Positions 24,694 to 34,831 are shown, counted from the stretch's first letter. The stretch: 54,090 bases of DNA from Acinetobacter sp. WU_MDCI_Axc73 (GCF_025562455.1 NZ_JAHPRO010000022.1:1-54090); one strand, 5' to 3'. The notes: a model not told the origin generated them from the sequence alone. Numbers and translations are program-made.

Positions 24694-25053
24694 ATGCTAA
24701 CAACAGTCGATGGTTTTAATTTTGAAGTTCCTCCAGATGAGTCTCAAATTGTGGCTTTGGCACAATATCATCGCAAACAACTTGATGAGGCCATATTTCA
24801 TCAAGAGATTCATTTAGGTGATTATTGTCTGGCACAGCGTAAGCGTGTGCATGATTTTACTCAACAGCTTGATGCACAGACCAAGACATGGTTTTATCGC
24901 GTTTATGATGGTGAATTATTGCGTTTAGCGGATGAAGAAGACTTGCATCCAGCCGATGCAGAAACAGGCTTGAGTTATTTCGCTATTTTGATTGTTTTGG
25001 CGATTATTGCCTTTATTTTATATTTTGCCGTTATTCGTGCGTTAATCAGCTAA
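24694..25053 (+). CDS. Tail-anchored membrane protein, function unknown
   Basis: A 119-residue protein with a soluble acidic N-terminal part (about 90 residues) and one C-terminal membrane span (residues 93-115, YFAILIVLAIIAFILYFAVI). The start has an excellent ribosome site, AAGGAG nine bases upstream. With the only hydrophobic stretch at the end, it is a tail-anchored inner-membrane protein facing the cytosol. Not recognised; neighbours give no function. Confidence 0.7.
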   Translation: MLTTVDGFNFEVPPDESQIVALAQYHRKQLDEAIFHQEIHLGDYCLAQRKRVHDFTQQLDAQTKTWFYRVYDGELLRLADEEDLHPADAETGLSYFAILIVLAIIAFILYFAVIRALIS

Positions 25054-25172
25054 ATTTTATTGCTTGTCCTGATTTTAAAGTATCTGATCCTCATATTTTA
25101 TGAGAAGAATGAGGTACTTTGACTTGTGTGCAACTGAAATGAGCCATACACTACATTCATTCGAGGTAGGGT

Positions 25173-25496
25173 ATGCTCATATCAAAATATAATTTTTTAA
25201 AATTTGTAAATGAAAACAAATTAGATCGCATTTATAACAGCATCGTCGCCATCATGATTATCGCGATGTTACTGTTGGCTTTTATTGCATTACAACGTCC
25301 TATTACGCATTCACAATATCAAATTGTTGTAAATTTATCCGACATGGCCAATAACCCTGAAACCCAAAAACTGGCGCGTCGGTTATTGCAAGAACAGACG
25401 ATTAACCGCGCTGAATATTTTAAATTGATGCGGGCGTATCAATTTGAGAATGCAAAGGCTCGGCACTATCCTGCGATGGCTTTAGAGGATGAATAA
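25173..25496 (+). CDS. Small membrane protein, overlaps the next gene antisense
   Basis: A 107-residue protein with one membrane span at about residues 24-42 (IVAIMIIAMLLLAFIAL) and a soluble helical C-terminal part. GAGG lies about six bases before the ATG. Its last 77 bases overlap the 3' end of the convergent M16 peptidase gene, so the two C-termini are encoded on opposite strands. Function unknown. Confidence 0.6.
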   Translation: MLISKYNFLKFVNENKLDRIYNSIVAIMIIAMLLLAFIALQRPITHSQYQIVVNLSDMANNPETQKLARRLLQEQTINRAEYFKLMRAYQFENAKARHYPAMALEDE

Positions 25497-26985
25497 TCTG
25501 TGGTTCAATCTGTACAGGCTTAATCGGTTCTAAATGATTTTGAAGATCTTTTAATAATTGTTCTTTATCTAATTTTTCACTGGCGACAATGACTGTCAGG
25601 TTATCAGGGTGAATGTGTGTTCTAATTGCCTGTTGTACATCTTGTGCTGTCAATTTTCTGAGCTGTTCTGGATACTTCGATAAATAATCTGAAGGTAATC
25701 CATAAAAACCAATCGAACCAAGTTGTGCATTAATATTGGCATTGCTGCTATAGGTCATGGGAAAGGCCAGTAACATTCCACTTCGTGTTTCTTCAAGCTG
25801 TTTTTTATCGATAGGTTGTTCGACAAAATCAAGCAAAGTTTGATGTGCAACCAGAATACTATCCATCAACTGATCTTGCTGAGTCGAATAGTTTAAACTA
25901 AAAACACCACTTGTCTGCGTAAAGCTAAATGTACTATATGCGCCATAAGTATAGCCACGTTTTACCCGAAGCTGTTTCATGAGCAATGAGTTAAATCCTG
26001 AACCACCGAGCATTTGATTGGCAAGTTCTAGAGCTAGCTGATCTGGATTATTTCGGCTTACACCTAAATGTCCCATTGTGACATAGCTTTGTGTGGACTG
26101 ATAAGGAATGTGCTGAATGTTAAAGCCACGCTGTAGCTTCGGATGAGCAAGCGGTGGCGCAGCGTGGCCTTGAGGTAATGATTGGATTATTTTAATACTG
26201 AGATCGCTGGCTTGTTGTGTGGTGAGTTGTCCTGTCATTGCGATATTCATATTTTGTGCAACCAATAACTCTTGGCGAAACTGTTTGAGCAAGGCAGGAG
26301 TAATTTTGCGAATACTGGCATAGGTTCCCGTGGTTGGTTCCGCATAGGGGTGTGTTCCATACAAAGTGCGGTAAAGTTTAATATCAATCAAACGATTCGG
26401 ATTTTCTTGTAACTGGCGTTGACCGACTTGTGTATTGCTATATACAAGATTCAGGCTGGATGGGGTAAACGTTGCGTGATTAATCACCTCCAGCATGAGG
26501 TTGATAGCGGACTGCATTTTTTGTGGATCTGACATCACTCGTAAACGTACGACAAACATATCCCGATATGCTTTGACACTAAATTGTGCACCAAGTTGTT
26601 CAAAGGTATTGGCGATTTGGGCGGCACTGTAGTTTTCAGTTCCTTCAGTCATCAGGTTGGCAGCCATGTTGGCAATACCAAATAAACCTTTGCCTATACG
26701 TTCATCTTGTGCCGAGCCTGCATTGAATGTGAGTTGTATATCCACAATCGGTAGCGCTTGTGATTCAACAAATAGTGTTCTTACTTGATCTGTATTTTTT
26801 AGATCATGCACATAAGGTGCGTGTTCAGCATTACTTTTAGAGATGTTTTTAAGACTACTCAGTTGTGAAATAGATTTTAGTCGAGACGGGTCATCTTGTT
26901 CAGCAAGGTTTTGATCCACAATATCTGCAAAGAGTGGACTAGAGAATAGAGTTGTCAACATGAGCATGATTAGGGTGTTGTTCAT
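25420..26985 (-). CDS. M16-family protein lacking the zinc motif
   Basis: An exported protein of about 521 residues with a signal peptide (MNNTLIMLMLTTLFSSPLFA). It has the M16 fold (TFNAGSAQDERIGKGLFGIA, SFTQTSGVFSLNYS) but the place where HxxEH should stand reads GIANMAANLM, so it cannot bind zinc. In paired M16 systems the inactive partner completes the active chamber with the zinc-bearing subunit. The ATG at 26985 has AAGGATTG upstream. It begins ten bases after the end of its active partner. Confidence 0.88.
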   Translation of the reverse strand: MNNTLIMLMLTTLFSSPLFADIVDQNLAEQDDPSRLKSISQLSSLKNISKSNAEHAPYVHDLKNTDQVRTLFVESQALPIVDIQLTFNAGSAQDERIGKGLFGIANMAANLMTEGTENYSAAQIANTFEQLGAQFSVKAYRDMFVVRLRVMSDPQKMQSAINLMLEVINHATFTPSSLNLVYSNTQVGQRQLQENPNRLIDIKLYRTLYGTHPYAEPTTGTYASIRKITPALLKQFRQELLVAQNMNIAMTGQLTTQQASDLSIKIIQSLPQGHAAPPLAHPKLQRGFNIQHIPYQSTQSYVTMGHLGVSRNNPDQLALELANQMLGGSGFNSLLMKQLRVKRGYTYGAYSTFSFTQTSGVFSLNYSTQQDQLMDSILVAHQTLLDFVEQPIDKKQLEETRSGMLLAFPMTYSSNANINAQLGSIGFYGLPSDYLSKYPEQLRKLTAQDVQQAIRTHIHPDNLTVIVASEKLDKEQLLKDLQNHLEPIKPVQIEPQIIHPLKPSQDSAEPLHSQIDTPASI

Positions 26986-26995
26986 TATCAATCCT

Positions 26996-28387
26996 TTATT
27001 TTTCTTGTTGTGGTTCTAGGTATAAAGTAGTGAGATTGCTTTTAACAAAGTAGGCATTAGCCACTCGTTGAATATCTTGTGGTGTTACTGTCTGATAATG
27101 TTCAGGCAAATCATCCACCAGTCGATAACTCAAACCATTGACTTCAAGTAATCCGATCATATGTGCCTGACCAATAATATCGTCTTGGCTATAGACCAGA
27201 TTGGAAACAAAATTGTTGGTGACACGTTCAAGCTCAACGGGTTCAATCAGTTCTGTTTTAAGTGAATCTATTTCTTTTTGAATGGCATCTTGAGCTGATA
27301 CGAGACTAATCCCATCCGCAGGTAAGGCGGTAATCGTAAATAAGCTGTCACCACGATTATAAGGATCATAATTGATACTGATCGAGCTAAGCATTTTTTT
27401 GTCACGTACCAGTTTTTGTTGCAAACGTGAAGAAATATTGCCATCTAAAAGCGCTTGAATAATGGTCAGTGCATAGGCATCTTGCGGATTTTTGGCGGTT
27501 TTGATAGTACGAACATTCCAAGCCATATATAAATTTGCTACATGTACAGGTAATTGAACTTCCATATGTCGATAGCCGACTCGATCAAATTCCAACACGT
27601 CATTACGCTCAGCTGAACTTTGTTTGGGAATCTGTCCAAAATACTTTTGAACCTGTTTGAGCGTTGCCTCTGCATCTACATCGCCAATAATCACTAAAGT
27701 GGCATGATTAGGGCTATACCAGGTTTTGTACCATTGTTTTAGATCTTCTAACTGAATATTTTGCAGGTTTTTCATATAACCAATGACAGGTTGCCGTGCA
27801 TGACTGGTGGGAAAAGCCAGCCATTTAAATCGCTCGAAAGCAAGCGCGCGAGGATTATCGTCGGTACGTTGGCGACGTTCTTCCATGACCACATTCATTT
27901 CAGTTGCAAAATCACTTTGACGTAATACCAGATGGGTCATACGATCTGCTTCAAGCTCCAATGCCATAGGTAAATAAGCTTTGGGGTAAAGTTGATAATA
28001 ATTGGTATAATTACTCGAAGTTGCTGCATTGACTCGCCCACCATAAATCCGACTTAAACGGGTAAACTCATTATCAGGAACTTTGGTTGTTCCTTTAAAC
28101 ATCATGTGTTCAAGCGCATGAGATACCCCTAAAATATTGCCTGATTCGTCACTACTACCGACGGCATACCAAATTTGACTAATGGCGATCGGAGCACGAT
28201 GATCTTCCCGAATAATTACTTTTAACCCATTGGTAAGTGTCGTTTCAAAAGTGGTACGTCCAAGTTGGCTTTGTGTTTCTGCATGGCTCGCAGTCAATGA
28301 TAAGAACATTAAAGAAAAATGAAGTACAGTGAATTTAAAACATTGTCGTAACGATTTGAACACAAGCCGTCCATAGGTATTTCTCAT
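26996..28387 (-). CDS. Zinc-dependent M16 peptidase, exported
   Basis: A 463-residue protein with an N-terminal signal sequence ending at about residue 36 (LTASHA). The inverted zinc motif HALEH (residues 90-94, in LGVSHALEHMMFKGT) and the arginine-tyrosine region near the C-terminus (GLSYRLVDDLPEHYQTV) mark the catalytic subunit. It should form a heterodimer with the following zinc-less protein in the periplasm and degrade peptides. The gene is divergent from ftsY. Confidence 0.93.
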   Translation of the reverse strand: MRNTYGRLVFKSLRQCFKFTVLHFSLMFLSLTASHAETQSQLGRTTFETTLTNGLKVIIREDHRAPIAISQIWYAVGSSDESGNILGVSHALEHMMFKGTTKVPDNEFTRLSRIYGGRVNAATSSNYTNYYQLYPKAYLPMALELEADRMTHLVLRQSDFATEMNVVMEERRQRTDDNPRALAFERFKWLAFPTSHARQPVIGYMKNLQNIQLEDLKQWYKTWYSPNHATLVIIGDVDAEATLKQVQKYFGQIPKQSSAERNDVLEFDRVGYRHMEVQLPVHVANLYMAWNVRTIKTAKNPQDAYALTIIQALLDGNISSRLQQKLVRDKKMLSSISINYDPYNRGDSLFTITALPADGISLVSAQDAIQKEIDSLKTELIEPVELERVTNNFVSNLVYSQDDIIGQAHMIGLLEVNGLSYRLVDDLPEHYQTVTPQDIQRVANAYFVKSNLTTLYLEPQQEK

Positions 28388-28605
28388 ATTTCAATCTATT
28401 TTTAAAAAAATAACGTTTAAACTCAATAATATCCTGTTGTTTTTTAGTGAAGTTTCTTTATCTGGATCATCGCAAAACACCTCAAAATACCCATCATTTG
28501 CACGGCTATTTGCACTTTAAACGCAGTTTGAATAAGCTCGGGCAAGAAAGAGAATCTGTGCTAAACTCTTTGTTTTTTAACCCGCTGCTTTTCAAGGGAA
28601 TCGGT

Positions 28606-29739
28606 ATGCAACAGCAATCGAATATGCAAAATAAATTCTTGATTGATGCTGACATTGGGGATGACGATGTCACATTACCAAACTTACCTGTTGTCAATGT
28701 TCCAATTATTGATGATGCGGTAAAAATACAAGAATCCGCTTTACCTGCTGCTGTTAAATCTGAAACCTCTAATATTGAAGATGTTGAGCAAAGTTCGGCT
28801 GAGACCCAGTCTAAAGGTGGCTTCTTTAGTCGTATGAAAGATGGGTTAACCAAAACTCGCCGTAATCTGGCCGATGGTATGGTTAGCATCCTGATTGGTG
28901 GTAAAGAGATTGATGATGAGCTTTTAGAAGAGGTTGAAGAGCAATTATTGGTTTCTGATATTGGTGTAGATGCCACTAAAACGATTATTACCAATTTGAC
29001 TGAGCGTACTGCGCGTGGTGATTTGATCTATTCACATTCACTTTATAAAGCGCTACAGGAAGAACTGGTTGCATTGCTTGCACCAAGAGTTAAACCTTTA
29101 CATATCGATCCAAATAAAACGCCTTATGTGATTTTAATGGTGGGCGTAAATGGCGTAGGTAAAACCACGACCATTGGTAAATTAGCCAAGCGTTTACAAG
29201 GCGAAGGTAAAAAAGTCATGCTAGCAGCAGGAGATACCTTCCGTGCAGCGGCGACTGAACAGTTACAAATCTGGGGTGAGCGCAATAATATTCCAGTGGT
29301 GGCACAAGGGCATGGTGCAGATAGTGCGTCGGTGATTTTTGATGCTTTTGAAAGTGCACGGGCAAAAGGGATTGATGTATTGATTGCTGATACAGCAGGT
29401 CGTTTGCATAACAAAAGTAACCTGATGGAAGAACTTAAAAAAGTTAAACGTGTGATGCAGAAAATTGATGCGACTGCACCGCATGAAATTATGCTCGTAG
29501 TCGACGCAGGTACAGGACAAAATGCCATCAATCAGGTTCAGGAGTTTGATCAAGCGGTTGGTTTAACCGGAATTACCATTACCAAACTCGATGGTACCGC
29601 GAAAGGTGGAGTACTGTTTAATATCGCCAGTCGTACCCATGTACCCATTCGTTTTATTGGTGTCGGTGAAAAAATTGATGATTTGCGTCCATTTTCAGCC
29701 AAATCTTTTGTAGCGGCATTGTTTGAAACCGATAAATAA
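28606..29739 (+). CDS. ftsY: Signal recognition particle receptor FtsY
   Basis: An SRP-family GTPase of about 377 residues that brings ribosome-nascent-chain complexes to the membrane. An acidic N-terminal region (A domain) precedes the NG domain: GVNGVGKTTTIGKLAKRLQG (G1), DTFRAAA (G2 region), DTAGRLHNKSNLM (G3), TKLDGTAKGG (G4). The ATG at 28606 has AAGGGAATCGG upstream; a frame extending back to 28447 lacks a ribosome site and conserved content. Confidence 0.96.
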   Translation: MQQQSNMQNKFLIDADIGDDDVTLPNLPVVNVPIIDDAVKIQESALPAAVKSETSNIEDVEQSSAETQSKGGFFSRMKDGLTKTRRNLADGMVSILIGGKEIDDELLEEVEEQLLVSDIGVDATKTIITNLTERTARGDLIYSHSLYKALQEELVALLAPRVKPLHIDPNKTPYVILMVGVNGVGKTTTIGKLAKRLQGEGKKVMLAAGDTFRAAATEQLQIWGERNNIPVVAQGHGADSASVIFDAFESARAKGIDVLIADTAGRLHNKSNLMEELKKVKRVMQKIDATAPHEIMLVVDAGTGQNAINQVQEFDQAVGLTGITITKLDGTAKGGVLFNIASRTHVPIRFIGVGEKIDDLRPFSAKSFVAALFETDK

Positions 29740-29755
29740 TCGGATTTAAACTTTT

Positions 29756-29785
29756 AAACTCCACTTCGTGTGGAGTTTTTGTTTT
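29756..29785 (+). terminator. Terminator after ftsY
   Basis: A 9-bp stem (AAACTCCAC / GTGGAGTTT) with a five-base loop followed by TTTTTGTTTTG, 17 bases past the stop. Confidence 0.85.
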
Positions 29786-29927
29786 GATGATGCGCCAACT
29801 ATGAAACTGTTCTAAAAATAAAACAGTATGTAATAAATTTAGTAATGAAGACGCCATGAGAGTTGCATAAACTAATCAACATTCCAGATCACGACCTATT
29901 AGGTCAAATGTATACAGGACATTACAA

Positions 29928-30524
29928 ATGACATCATTCTTAGATAAAATTAAAAATCGTCGCAGTATCTATGCAATTGGAAAAAATGTTGCATTAGAGC
30001 AAGGTGAGATTGAGCAAATCATCAAAGATGCTGTAAAACACAGTCCATCTTCATTCAACTCACAGTCTTCACGTGTAGTGATCCTATTTGGTGATTCGCA
30101 TCATAAATTTTGGGAAATCGTACGTGAAACTTTAAGAAAAATTGTTCCAGAAGCTGCTTTTGCCGCGACAAGTGGCAAGCTTGATAGTTTCTCTGCTGGT
30201 TTTGGCACAGCATTATTCTATGAAGACGAAGCGGTGATTAAAGGTTTACAAGAACAATTTGCATTGTATGCTGATAATTTCCCTGTTTGGTCTGAACACT
30301 CAACTGCGATTGCTCAATTTGCAGCGTGGACTGCATTGGCAGAACATAATGTCGGGGCGTCACTTCAACACTACAATCCAATTATTGATGATGAAGTTGC
30401 AACAACTTTTGATATTCCGCATAACTGGAAACTTCGCGCACAATTGGTATTTGGTTCAATTGAAGCAGAAGCGGGCGATAAAGATTTTATGAGCGATGAT
30501 GAGCGCTTTAAAACGTTTAACTAA
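29928..30524 (+). CDS. Nitroreductase-family oxidoreductase
   Basis: A 198-residue FMN-dependent enzyme of the nitroreductase fold, Frm2/Hbn1-like by its N-terminus (FLDKIKNRRSIYAIGKN) and by AVKHSPSSFNSQSSRVVILF, which forms the flavin phosphate site. The C-terminal part (NWKLRAQLVFGSIEA) completes the dimer. The natural substrate is unknown; relatives reduce nitroaromatics or quinones. Monocistronic with a strong terminator. Confidence 0.9.
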   Translation: MTSFLDKIKNRRSIYAIGKNVALEQGEIEQIIKDAVKHSPSSFNSQSSRVVILFGDSHHKFWEIVRETLRKIVPEAAFAATSGKLDSFSAGFGTALFYEDEAVIKGLQEQFALYADNFPVWSEHSTAIAQFAAWTALAEHNVGASLQHYNPIIDDEVATTFDIPHNWKLRAQLVFGSIEAEAGDKDFMSDDERFKTFN

Positions 30525-30546
30525 GCTTCATATTCTTTTCAACATC

Positions 30547-30572
30547 AAGAGCGCGTTTAAGCGCTCTTTTTT
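30547..30572 (+). terminator. Terminator after the nitroreductase gene
   Basis: Stem AAGAGCGC / GCGCTCTT with a six-base loop followed by TTTTTTATG. Confidence 0.85.
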
Positions 30573-30746
30573 ATGAGAATGTATTGGAAGTAAAATTTAG
30601 CAGTAATGCATACAACTTTTTAATAATTATTTAAATAATATTATAAAATTTAATAATTTATAAATAATTCGGAAATATTTGTCATAAAATTGTCACAACT
30701 GCGTTGCATAGTGCTCATGATTTAAAAAATGTAGAGAAATCCAACA

Positions 30747-31430
30747 ATGACTTTAAAATTCACACTTGCCGCATTAAGTTTATGTTTGAGCGGCTCTGTT
30801 TTTGCAGCAGCAACAATTACTGCGCCAGAGGAGATCGTAATACTGGCGGTCAATGACCAAGAGGTGAATTCAGGGTTATTGCGTCATAAGGAAAATAATT
30901 ACAAAGTTGATGCTGGCGAAATAAGTATTAGCGTTCGTTATCAGGAATTTTTTCAGCATTTAGATGGTGAACACGATATTGTTAAATCTGGAATAGTCAC
31001 GTTAAAAACGCCACCTTTAAAAGATGGAGCAACTTATAAACTCAATTTAGTTAATGCGCCGTCAAATTTTGAAGATGCAAAAAAATATGCTGAACAACCA
31101 ACCATTGGTCTTTATAATGTGAATCACCAATTACTGGTTCAGCAAACAGGTGCAAATACTGAGTCTAAGCCTTGGTTTAATAGAGGGCTTTTTGGTAAAG
31201 CTTATGATTTAACTCAAAATAAATCTGTACCATCTAATCAACCTGCACCAGTATATGCAAATCAAACAGTGGTCGCTAAAGAAAGCATTGCTGTTCCAAC
31301 CACAGTGATCACTCCTCAAGCTTCGAATGTAGTGATAAGCAATGATCAACAATTGGTTGAGTTGTGGCAAAAATCCTCAAAGGTTGAACGCCAAAAATTT
31401 ATGGCGTGGTTAGCAGGACAGTCGAACTAA
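30747..31430 (+). CDS. DUF2057 (YccT-like) exported protein
   Basis: A 227-residue protein with a signal peptide cleaved near residue 20 (SGSVFA-A). The mature N-terminal half matches DUF2057/YccT (EEIVILAVNDQEVNSGLLRH), and the C-terminus ends in LVELWQKSSKVERQKFMAWL, a helix typical of the family. The middle has a proline- and glutamine-rich linker (170-200). Enterobacterial YccT affects curli, but no curli genes are present here, so that role should not be assumed. Confidence 0.8.
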   Translation: MTLKFTLAALSLCLSGSVFAAATITAPEEIVILAVNDQEVNSGLLRHKENNYKVDAGEISISVRYQEFFQHLDGEHDIVKSGIVTLKTPPLKDGATYKLNLVNAPSNFEDAKKYAEQPTIGLYNVNHQLLVQQTGANTESKPWFNRGLFGKAYDLTQNKSVPSNQPAPVYANQTVVAKESIAVPTTVITPQASNVVISNDQQLVELWQKSSKVERQKFMAWLAGQSN

Positions 31431-31450
31431 GTTAAATCTTAAGCATAAAA

Positions 31451-31478
31451 AAACCTCCGAAAATTCGGAGGTTTTTTT
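31451..31478. terminator. Bidirectional terminator
   Basis: A 10- to 11-bp perfect stem (AAACCTCCGA / TCGGAGGTTT) with a four-base loop and A/T runs on both sides. It serves both the DUF2057 gene and the cyd operon, which converge here. Confidence 0.9.
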
Positions 31479-31490
31479 ATTGAGTCATTA

Positions 31491-31787
31491 TTATTTAACA
31501 AACCATAGATAATAACCAATCAACATCAGTGGCCATGAGATATAAGGACTAAATAACCATTTCCACAACCAAAACTGGGGAATGTAGCCTACACCATGAA
31601 TAAAGCCGCCTGAAATGCCTAACATAACCAGCATAAGGACACTATGGTTGTAGTGGCCGTTTGCATCTAGCATCATGCCAGGATGTACCAACAATACAGC
31701 TGCAAGTGGCAATGCCAACAAAAATGAAATTACCATCGCAATGGTCTGCGCTTTACTTCTTTTTACTGTTGTCACTGCTTCAGCCAT
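31491..31787 (-). CDS. ybgE: Cyd operon membrane protein YbgE-like
   Basis: A protein of about 98 residues with three hydrophobic helices and the pattern GFIHGVGYIPQFWLWKWLFS near its C-terminus, typical of the YbgE family. YbgE is cotranscribed with cydABX in many proteobacteria; its role is unproven. The ATG at 31787 has GAGGA upstream inside the end of cydX; an in-frame ATG at 31802 overlaps cydX and is less likely. Last gene of the operon. Confidence 0.85.
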   Translation of the reverse strand: MAEAVTTVKRSKAQTIAMVISFLLALPLAAVLLVHPGMMLDANGHYNHSVLMLVMLGISGGFIHGVGYIPQFWLWKWLFSPYISWPLMLIGYYLWFVK

Positions 31788-31791
31788 AATG

Positions 31792-31893
31792 TTATTCCTC
31801 ATCTAAATTTTGATGATGCTCAATATAAAGAGCGCTTAGAACACCTGCAAAACAAGCCATCAATATTCCAAGAATCCATGCGAAATACCACAT
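31792..31893 (-). CDS. cydX: Cytochrome bd small subunit CydX
   Basis: A 33-residue single-span protein beginning MWYFAWILGILMACFAGVLS and ending in a charged tail with EHHQ and DEE. The MWYFxWxLG start and the early Glu after the helix (ALYIE) are the CydX signature. It stabilises the haems of the CydAB oxidase. The ribosome site is AGGAG nine bases before the ATG. It lies 18 bases after cydB and its stop sits four bases before the ybgE ATG. Confidence 0.93.
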   Translation of the reverse strand: MWYFAWILGILMACFAGVLSALYIEHHQNLDEE

Positions 31894-31911
31894 ATATTTC
31901 TCCTCGTGATC

Positions 31912-33057
31912 TTAGTACAAACTATGTGAATTAGCTTGAATGTCTTTATTGGTAATGACACCCCACATTTTATAGTAGCACCAGCATGTATAACATAATA
32001 TGATTGGCACAAAAATACATGCAGCAACGGTCATGACACCTAATGTTTTATGACTTGAAACAGCATCCCACATAGTAAGACTTGAAACAGGGCTGATACT
32101 AGATGGCATAAGGAACGGAAATAATGCAAAACCAGCAGTCAAGATGGTTCCAATAATCGCTAAAGCAGATCCTAAAAAGGTTAATCCTGCTTTATTTTTA
32201 CTCGAAGCAAATAATGCAATGAGACCGCCAAGAATACCCACAATAGGCGCAACCATGGTGATTGGATATTGGCTATAGTTATTTAGCCAACCGTGATTTG
32301 CATTGGTTACTACTTCTTTTGCTAAAGGATTTGCAACACCATTCGTATCAAAAGGCTGTACCAAAGTAAAACCTTCAATATTACCGAAATAAAGCCAAGC
32401 ACCAGCAGCAATAAAGCAAACAAGATATACAACAGACATAATTTGAGTTGCTTTAGCCGCACGCCGATGTAGTGCAGCATCTGTACGCAGCATGAGCCAA
32501 GCTCCACCGTGAGCACACAACATGGCAACACTAACTAAGCCACATATCACGGAAAATGGGTTAAGTAAGCCAAAGAAATTACCATCATAGTGAGAACGGA
32601 CAGTTTCATCCAGACTAAAAGGTACGCCAACCAGCATATTGCCGAATGCTACACCAAATACAAGTGCTGGAACAAAACTACCAATACATAGTCCCCAGTC
32701 CCAAGAGTTACGCCATTTGGTATTTTCAAGTTTGGATCGATAATCAAAACCCACAGGTCTTAGAAAAAGTCCAAACAGAACTAGTAATAAGGCCCAATAC
32801 ATCCCAGAGAAAGCAACCGCATAAACCATTGGCCATGCCGCAAAAATTGCACCGCCCGCAGTAATTAACCAAACCTGATTACCATCCCAGTGAGGAGCAA
32901 TCGTATTAATTGCCACACGACGTTCACTGTCAGTTTTACCGACGAAAGGCATCAAAATCATTGCACCCATGTCGAAACCGTCAGTTAGGGCAAGCCCGAT
33001 CAGGAGAACCCCAACCAAGACCCACCAAATTATTTTTAGGAGTTCATATTCGATCAT
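31912..33057 (-). CDS. cydB: Cytochrome bd ubiquinol oxidase subunit II
   Basis: A 381-residue inner-membrane protein with about eight helices, partner of CydA in the quinol-oxidising, oxygen-reducing bd complex. The N-terminal [20 protein letters not shown] and [18 protein letters not shown] with [20 protein letters not shown] are strict CydB signatures. ATGA overlap with cydA shows coupling. The oxidase works at low oxygen and resists nitric oxide and cyanide. Confidence 0.97.
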   Translation of the reverse strand: MIEYELLKIIWWVLVGVLLIGLALTDGFDMGAMILMPFVGKTDSERRVAINTIAPHWDGNQVWLITAGGAIFAAWPMVYAVAFSGMYWALLLVLFGLFLRPVGFDYRSKLENTKWRNSWDWGLCIGSFVPALVFGVAFGNMLVGVPFSLDETVRSHYDGNFFGLLNPFSVICGLVSVAMLCAHGGAWLMLRTDAALHRRAAKATQIMSVVYLVCFIAAGAWLYFGNIEGFTLVQPFDTNGVANPLAKEVVTNANHGWLNNYSQYPITMVAPIVGILGGLIALFASSKNKAGLTFLGSALAIIGTILTAGFALFPFLMPSSISPVSSLTMWDAVSSHKTLGVMTVAACIFVPIILCYTCWCYYKMWGVITNKDIQANSHSLY

Positions 33058-34640
33058 GATTGAGCCTCCTCAGCGACCAAATTCGAGTTCTCATGTTTTT
33101 CAAAATGGTATTTACCCGTATGAAGTGAGCTTGGACCTAAGCGTGCAAACTTGATCATCAGATACATCTCTATAATGAGGAGTACGGTGTAGAACGCTGC
33201 AAGTGCAATGATTGAACCCCATACATCGCCAGTACTTAAACTAGATGCTGAGAGGTGAGTAGGTAATACTTCACCGATTGTCCAAGGTTGACGACCACCT
33301 TCTGCTACATACCAACCAGTTTGAGCCGCAATCCACGGTAATGGCAAAGCAAACAAAGCAAACTTAAGTAACCATGGTTTATCTTCAGCATTGCGTTTAG
33401 CCACAGACCATGCCGCCAAGATGAAAAGCAAGAGCATAAGAAAACCACAAGCAACCATGATACGGAACGTAAAGAATAAAGCGGTAACGTTTGGAATACT
33501 GTCTTTAACGGCAGATTGAATATTGGCTTCTGTCGCATCAGTGACTTTTTCGGTATATTTTTTCAACAATAAACCGTAGCCTAAATCTTTCTGGTTTTCT
33601 TTAAATGAATTGAGCAAATCAGGAGATTTATCACCTGCACGGAGTTTCTCAAGCTCGCTATAAGCCACCATACCATTACGAATGCGAAGTTCATGTTCTT
33701 TCATCAAGTCAGTAATGCCTGTGACTTGCTTATCGGTTGAACGTGTTGCAATTAGACCTAATGCATAAGGAATTCTAATGGCATAATCAGTGCGCATTTC
33801 TTGTTGATTTGGGATACCAAATAAAGTGAAACTGGCTGGTGCTGGTTGAGTTTCCCATTCGGATTCAATAGCGGCAAGTTTTGCTTTTTGGACATCACCC
33901 AATTCATAGCCAGATTCATCACCTAGTAAAATAACCGATAATGTTGAAGCTAAACCAAAAATGGCAGCAATGGCGAAAGAGCGACGGGCAAATGGCAAGT
34001 CACGTTTTTTCAATAGGTAATAACTAGAAATCGCTAATACAAAGATCGCACCAGTCACATAGCCTGCTGAAACTGTATGTACAAATTTGACCTGAGCGAC
34101 AGGGTTAAAAATAAGCGCTGCAAAATCGGTCAGTTCCATACGCATGGTTTCATAGTTAAATGCAGCACCAACAGGGTTTTGCATCCAACCATTTGCGACT
34201 AAAATCCACAAGGCTGACATGTTCGAGCCAATGGCTACTAACCATGTTACCCCTAAATGCTGTACTTTTGATAAACGATTCCAGCCGAAGAAGAATAAAC
34301 CAATAAAAGTTGATTCTAAAAAGAAAGCCATTAGGCCTTCAATTGCCAGTGGCGCACCAAAAATGTCACCTACATAGTGTGAATAGTAAGCCCAGTTAGT
34401 ACCAAACTGGAATTCCATAGTCAGACCAGTAGTTACACCTAAAGCAAAGTTGATACCGAAAAGTTTTCCCCAGAATTTAGTCATATCTTTATAAATTTCT
34501 TTGCCAGAAATAACATATGTTGTTTCCATAATGGCAAGAAGAAAAGCAAGGCCTAAAGTCAGAGGGACAAAAATGAAGTGATACATTGCGGTCATAGCGA
34601 ACTGGAACCGCGAAAGATCGACCACGCTTTCAGAAATCAT
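33054..34640 (-). CDS. cydA: Cytochrome bd ubiquinol oxidase subunit I
   Basis: A subunit of 528 residues that carries haems b558, b595 and d. The N-terminus [19 protein letters not shown] holds the haem histidine, followed by [20 protein letters not shown], and the periplasmic Q-loop lies in the middle. [14 protein letters not shown] near the C-terminus is typical. The ATG shares one base with the cydP stop (TGATG) and has AAGGAG upstream, so cydP and cydA are translationally coupled. Confidence 0.97.
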   Translation of the reverse strand: MISESVVDLSRFQFAMTAMYHFIFVPLTLGLAFLLAIMETTYVISGKEIYKDMTKFWGKLFGINFALGVTTGLTMEFQFGTNWAYYSHYVGDIFGAPLAIEGLMAFFLESTFIGLFFFGWNRLSKVQHLGVTWLVAIGSNMSALWILVANGWMQNPVGAAFNYETMRMELTDFAALIFNPVAQVKFVHTVSAGYVTGAIFVLAISSYYLLKKRDLPFARRSFAIAAIFGLASTLSVILLGDESGYELGDVQKAKLAAIESEWETQPAPASFTLFGIPNQQEMRTDYAIRIPYALGLIATRSTDKQVTGITDLMKEHELRIRNGMVAYSELEKLRAGDKSPDLLNSFKENQKDLGYGLLLKKYTEKVTDATEANIQSAVKDSIPNVTALFFTFRIMVACGFLMLLLFILAAWSVAKRNAEDKPWLLKFALFALPLPWIAAQTGWYVAEGGRQPWTIGEVLPTHLSASSLSTGDVWGSIIALAAFYTVLLIIEMYLMIKFARLGPSSLHTGKYHFEKHENSNLVAEEAQS

Positions 34641-34822
34641 CAACGTGTCTCCTTGATTTGGGAATTTGTGCCAGCGATACGCTCGGCAACTTGATTGTCA
34701 AAATTTTTAGGGATAGTAGGGGCATCAAACCAGATATGTTTAATTGTTAGTAAAAGAACAATCTTAATTATTAATATGATTGTAATTTCTTTGACTAAAC
34801 GTTGATTAAAATCTTTTTTCAT
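34640..34822 (-). CDS. cydP: Putative cytochrome oxidase small subunit CydP
   Basis: A protein of about 60 residues with a basic start ([13 protein letters not shown]), one membrane span ([19 protein letters not shown]) and a short polar tail. The pattern (Arg-Leu-Val-x-Glu-Ile, then Ile-Lys inside the helix) matches the CydP small-subunit family found upstream of cydAB in Acinetobacter and Xanthomonas relatives. An earlier in-frame ATG at 34831 is possible. It opens the cyd operon, so the complex may have two small subunits, CydP and CydX. Confidence 0.8.
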   Translation of the reverse strand: MKKDFNQRLVKEITIILIIKIVLLLTIKHIWFDAPTIPKNFDNQVAERIAGTNSQIKETR

Positions 34823-34831
34823 TAAGCTCAT

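Noticed and set aside
25420..26985. Zinc peptidase activity for the second M16 protein
   Set aside because: The HxxEH motif is absent; only the partner at 26996-28387 has it.
28447..28605. N-terminal extension of FtsY
   Set aside because: No ribosome site, and the extension is basic and unlike the acidic start of FtsY; the ATG at 28606 has a good ribosome site.
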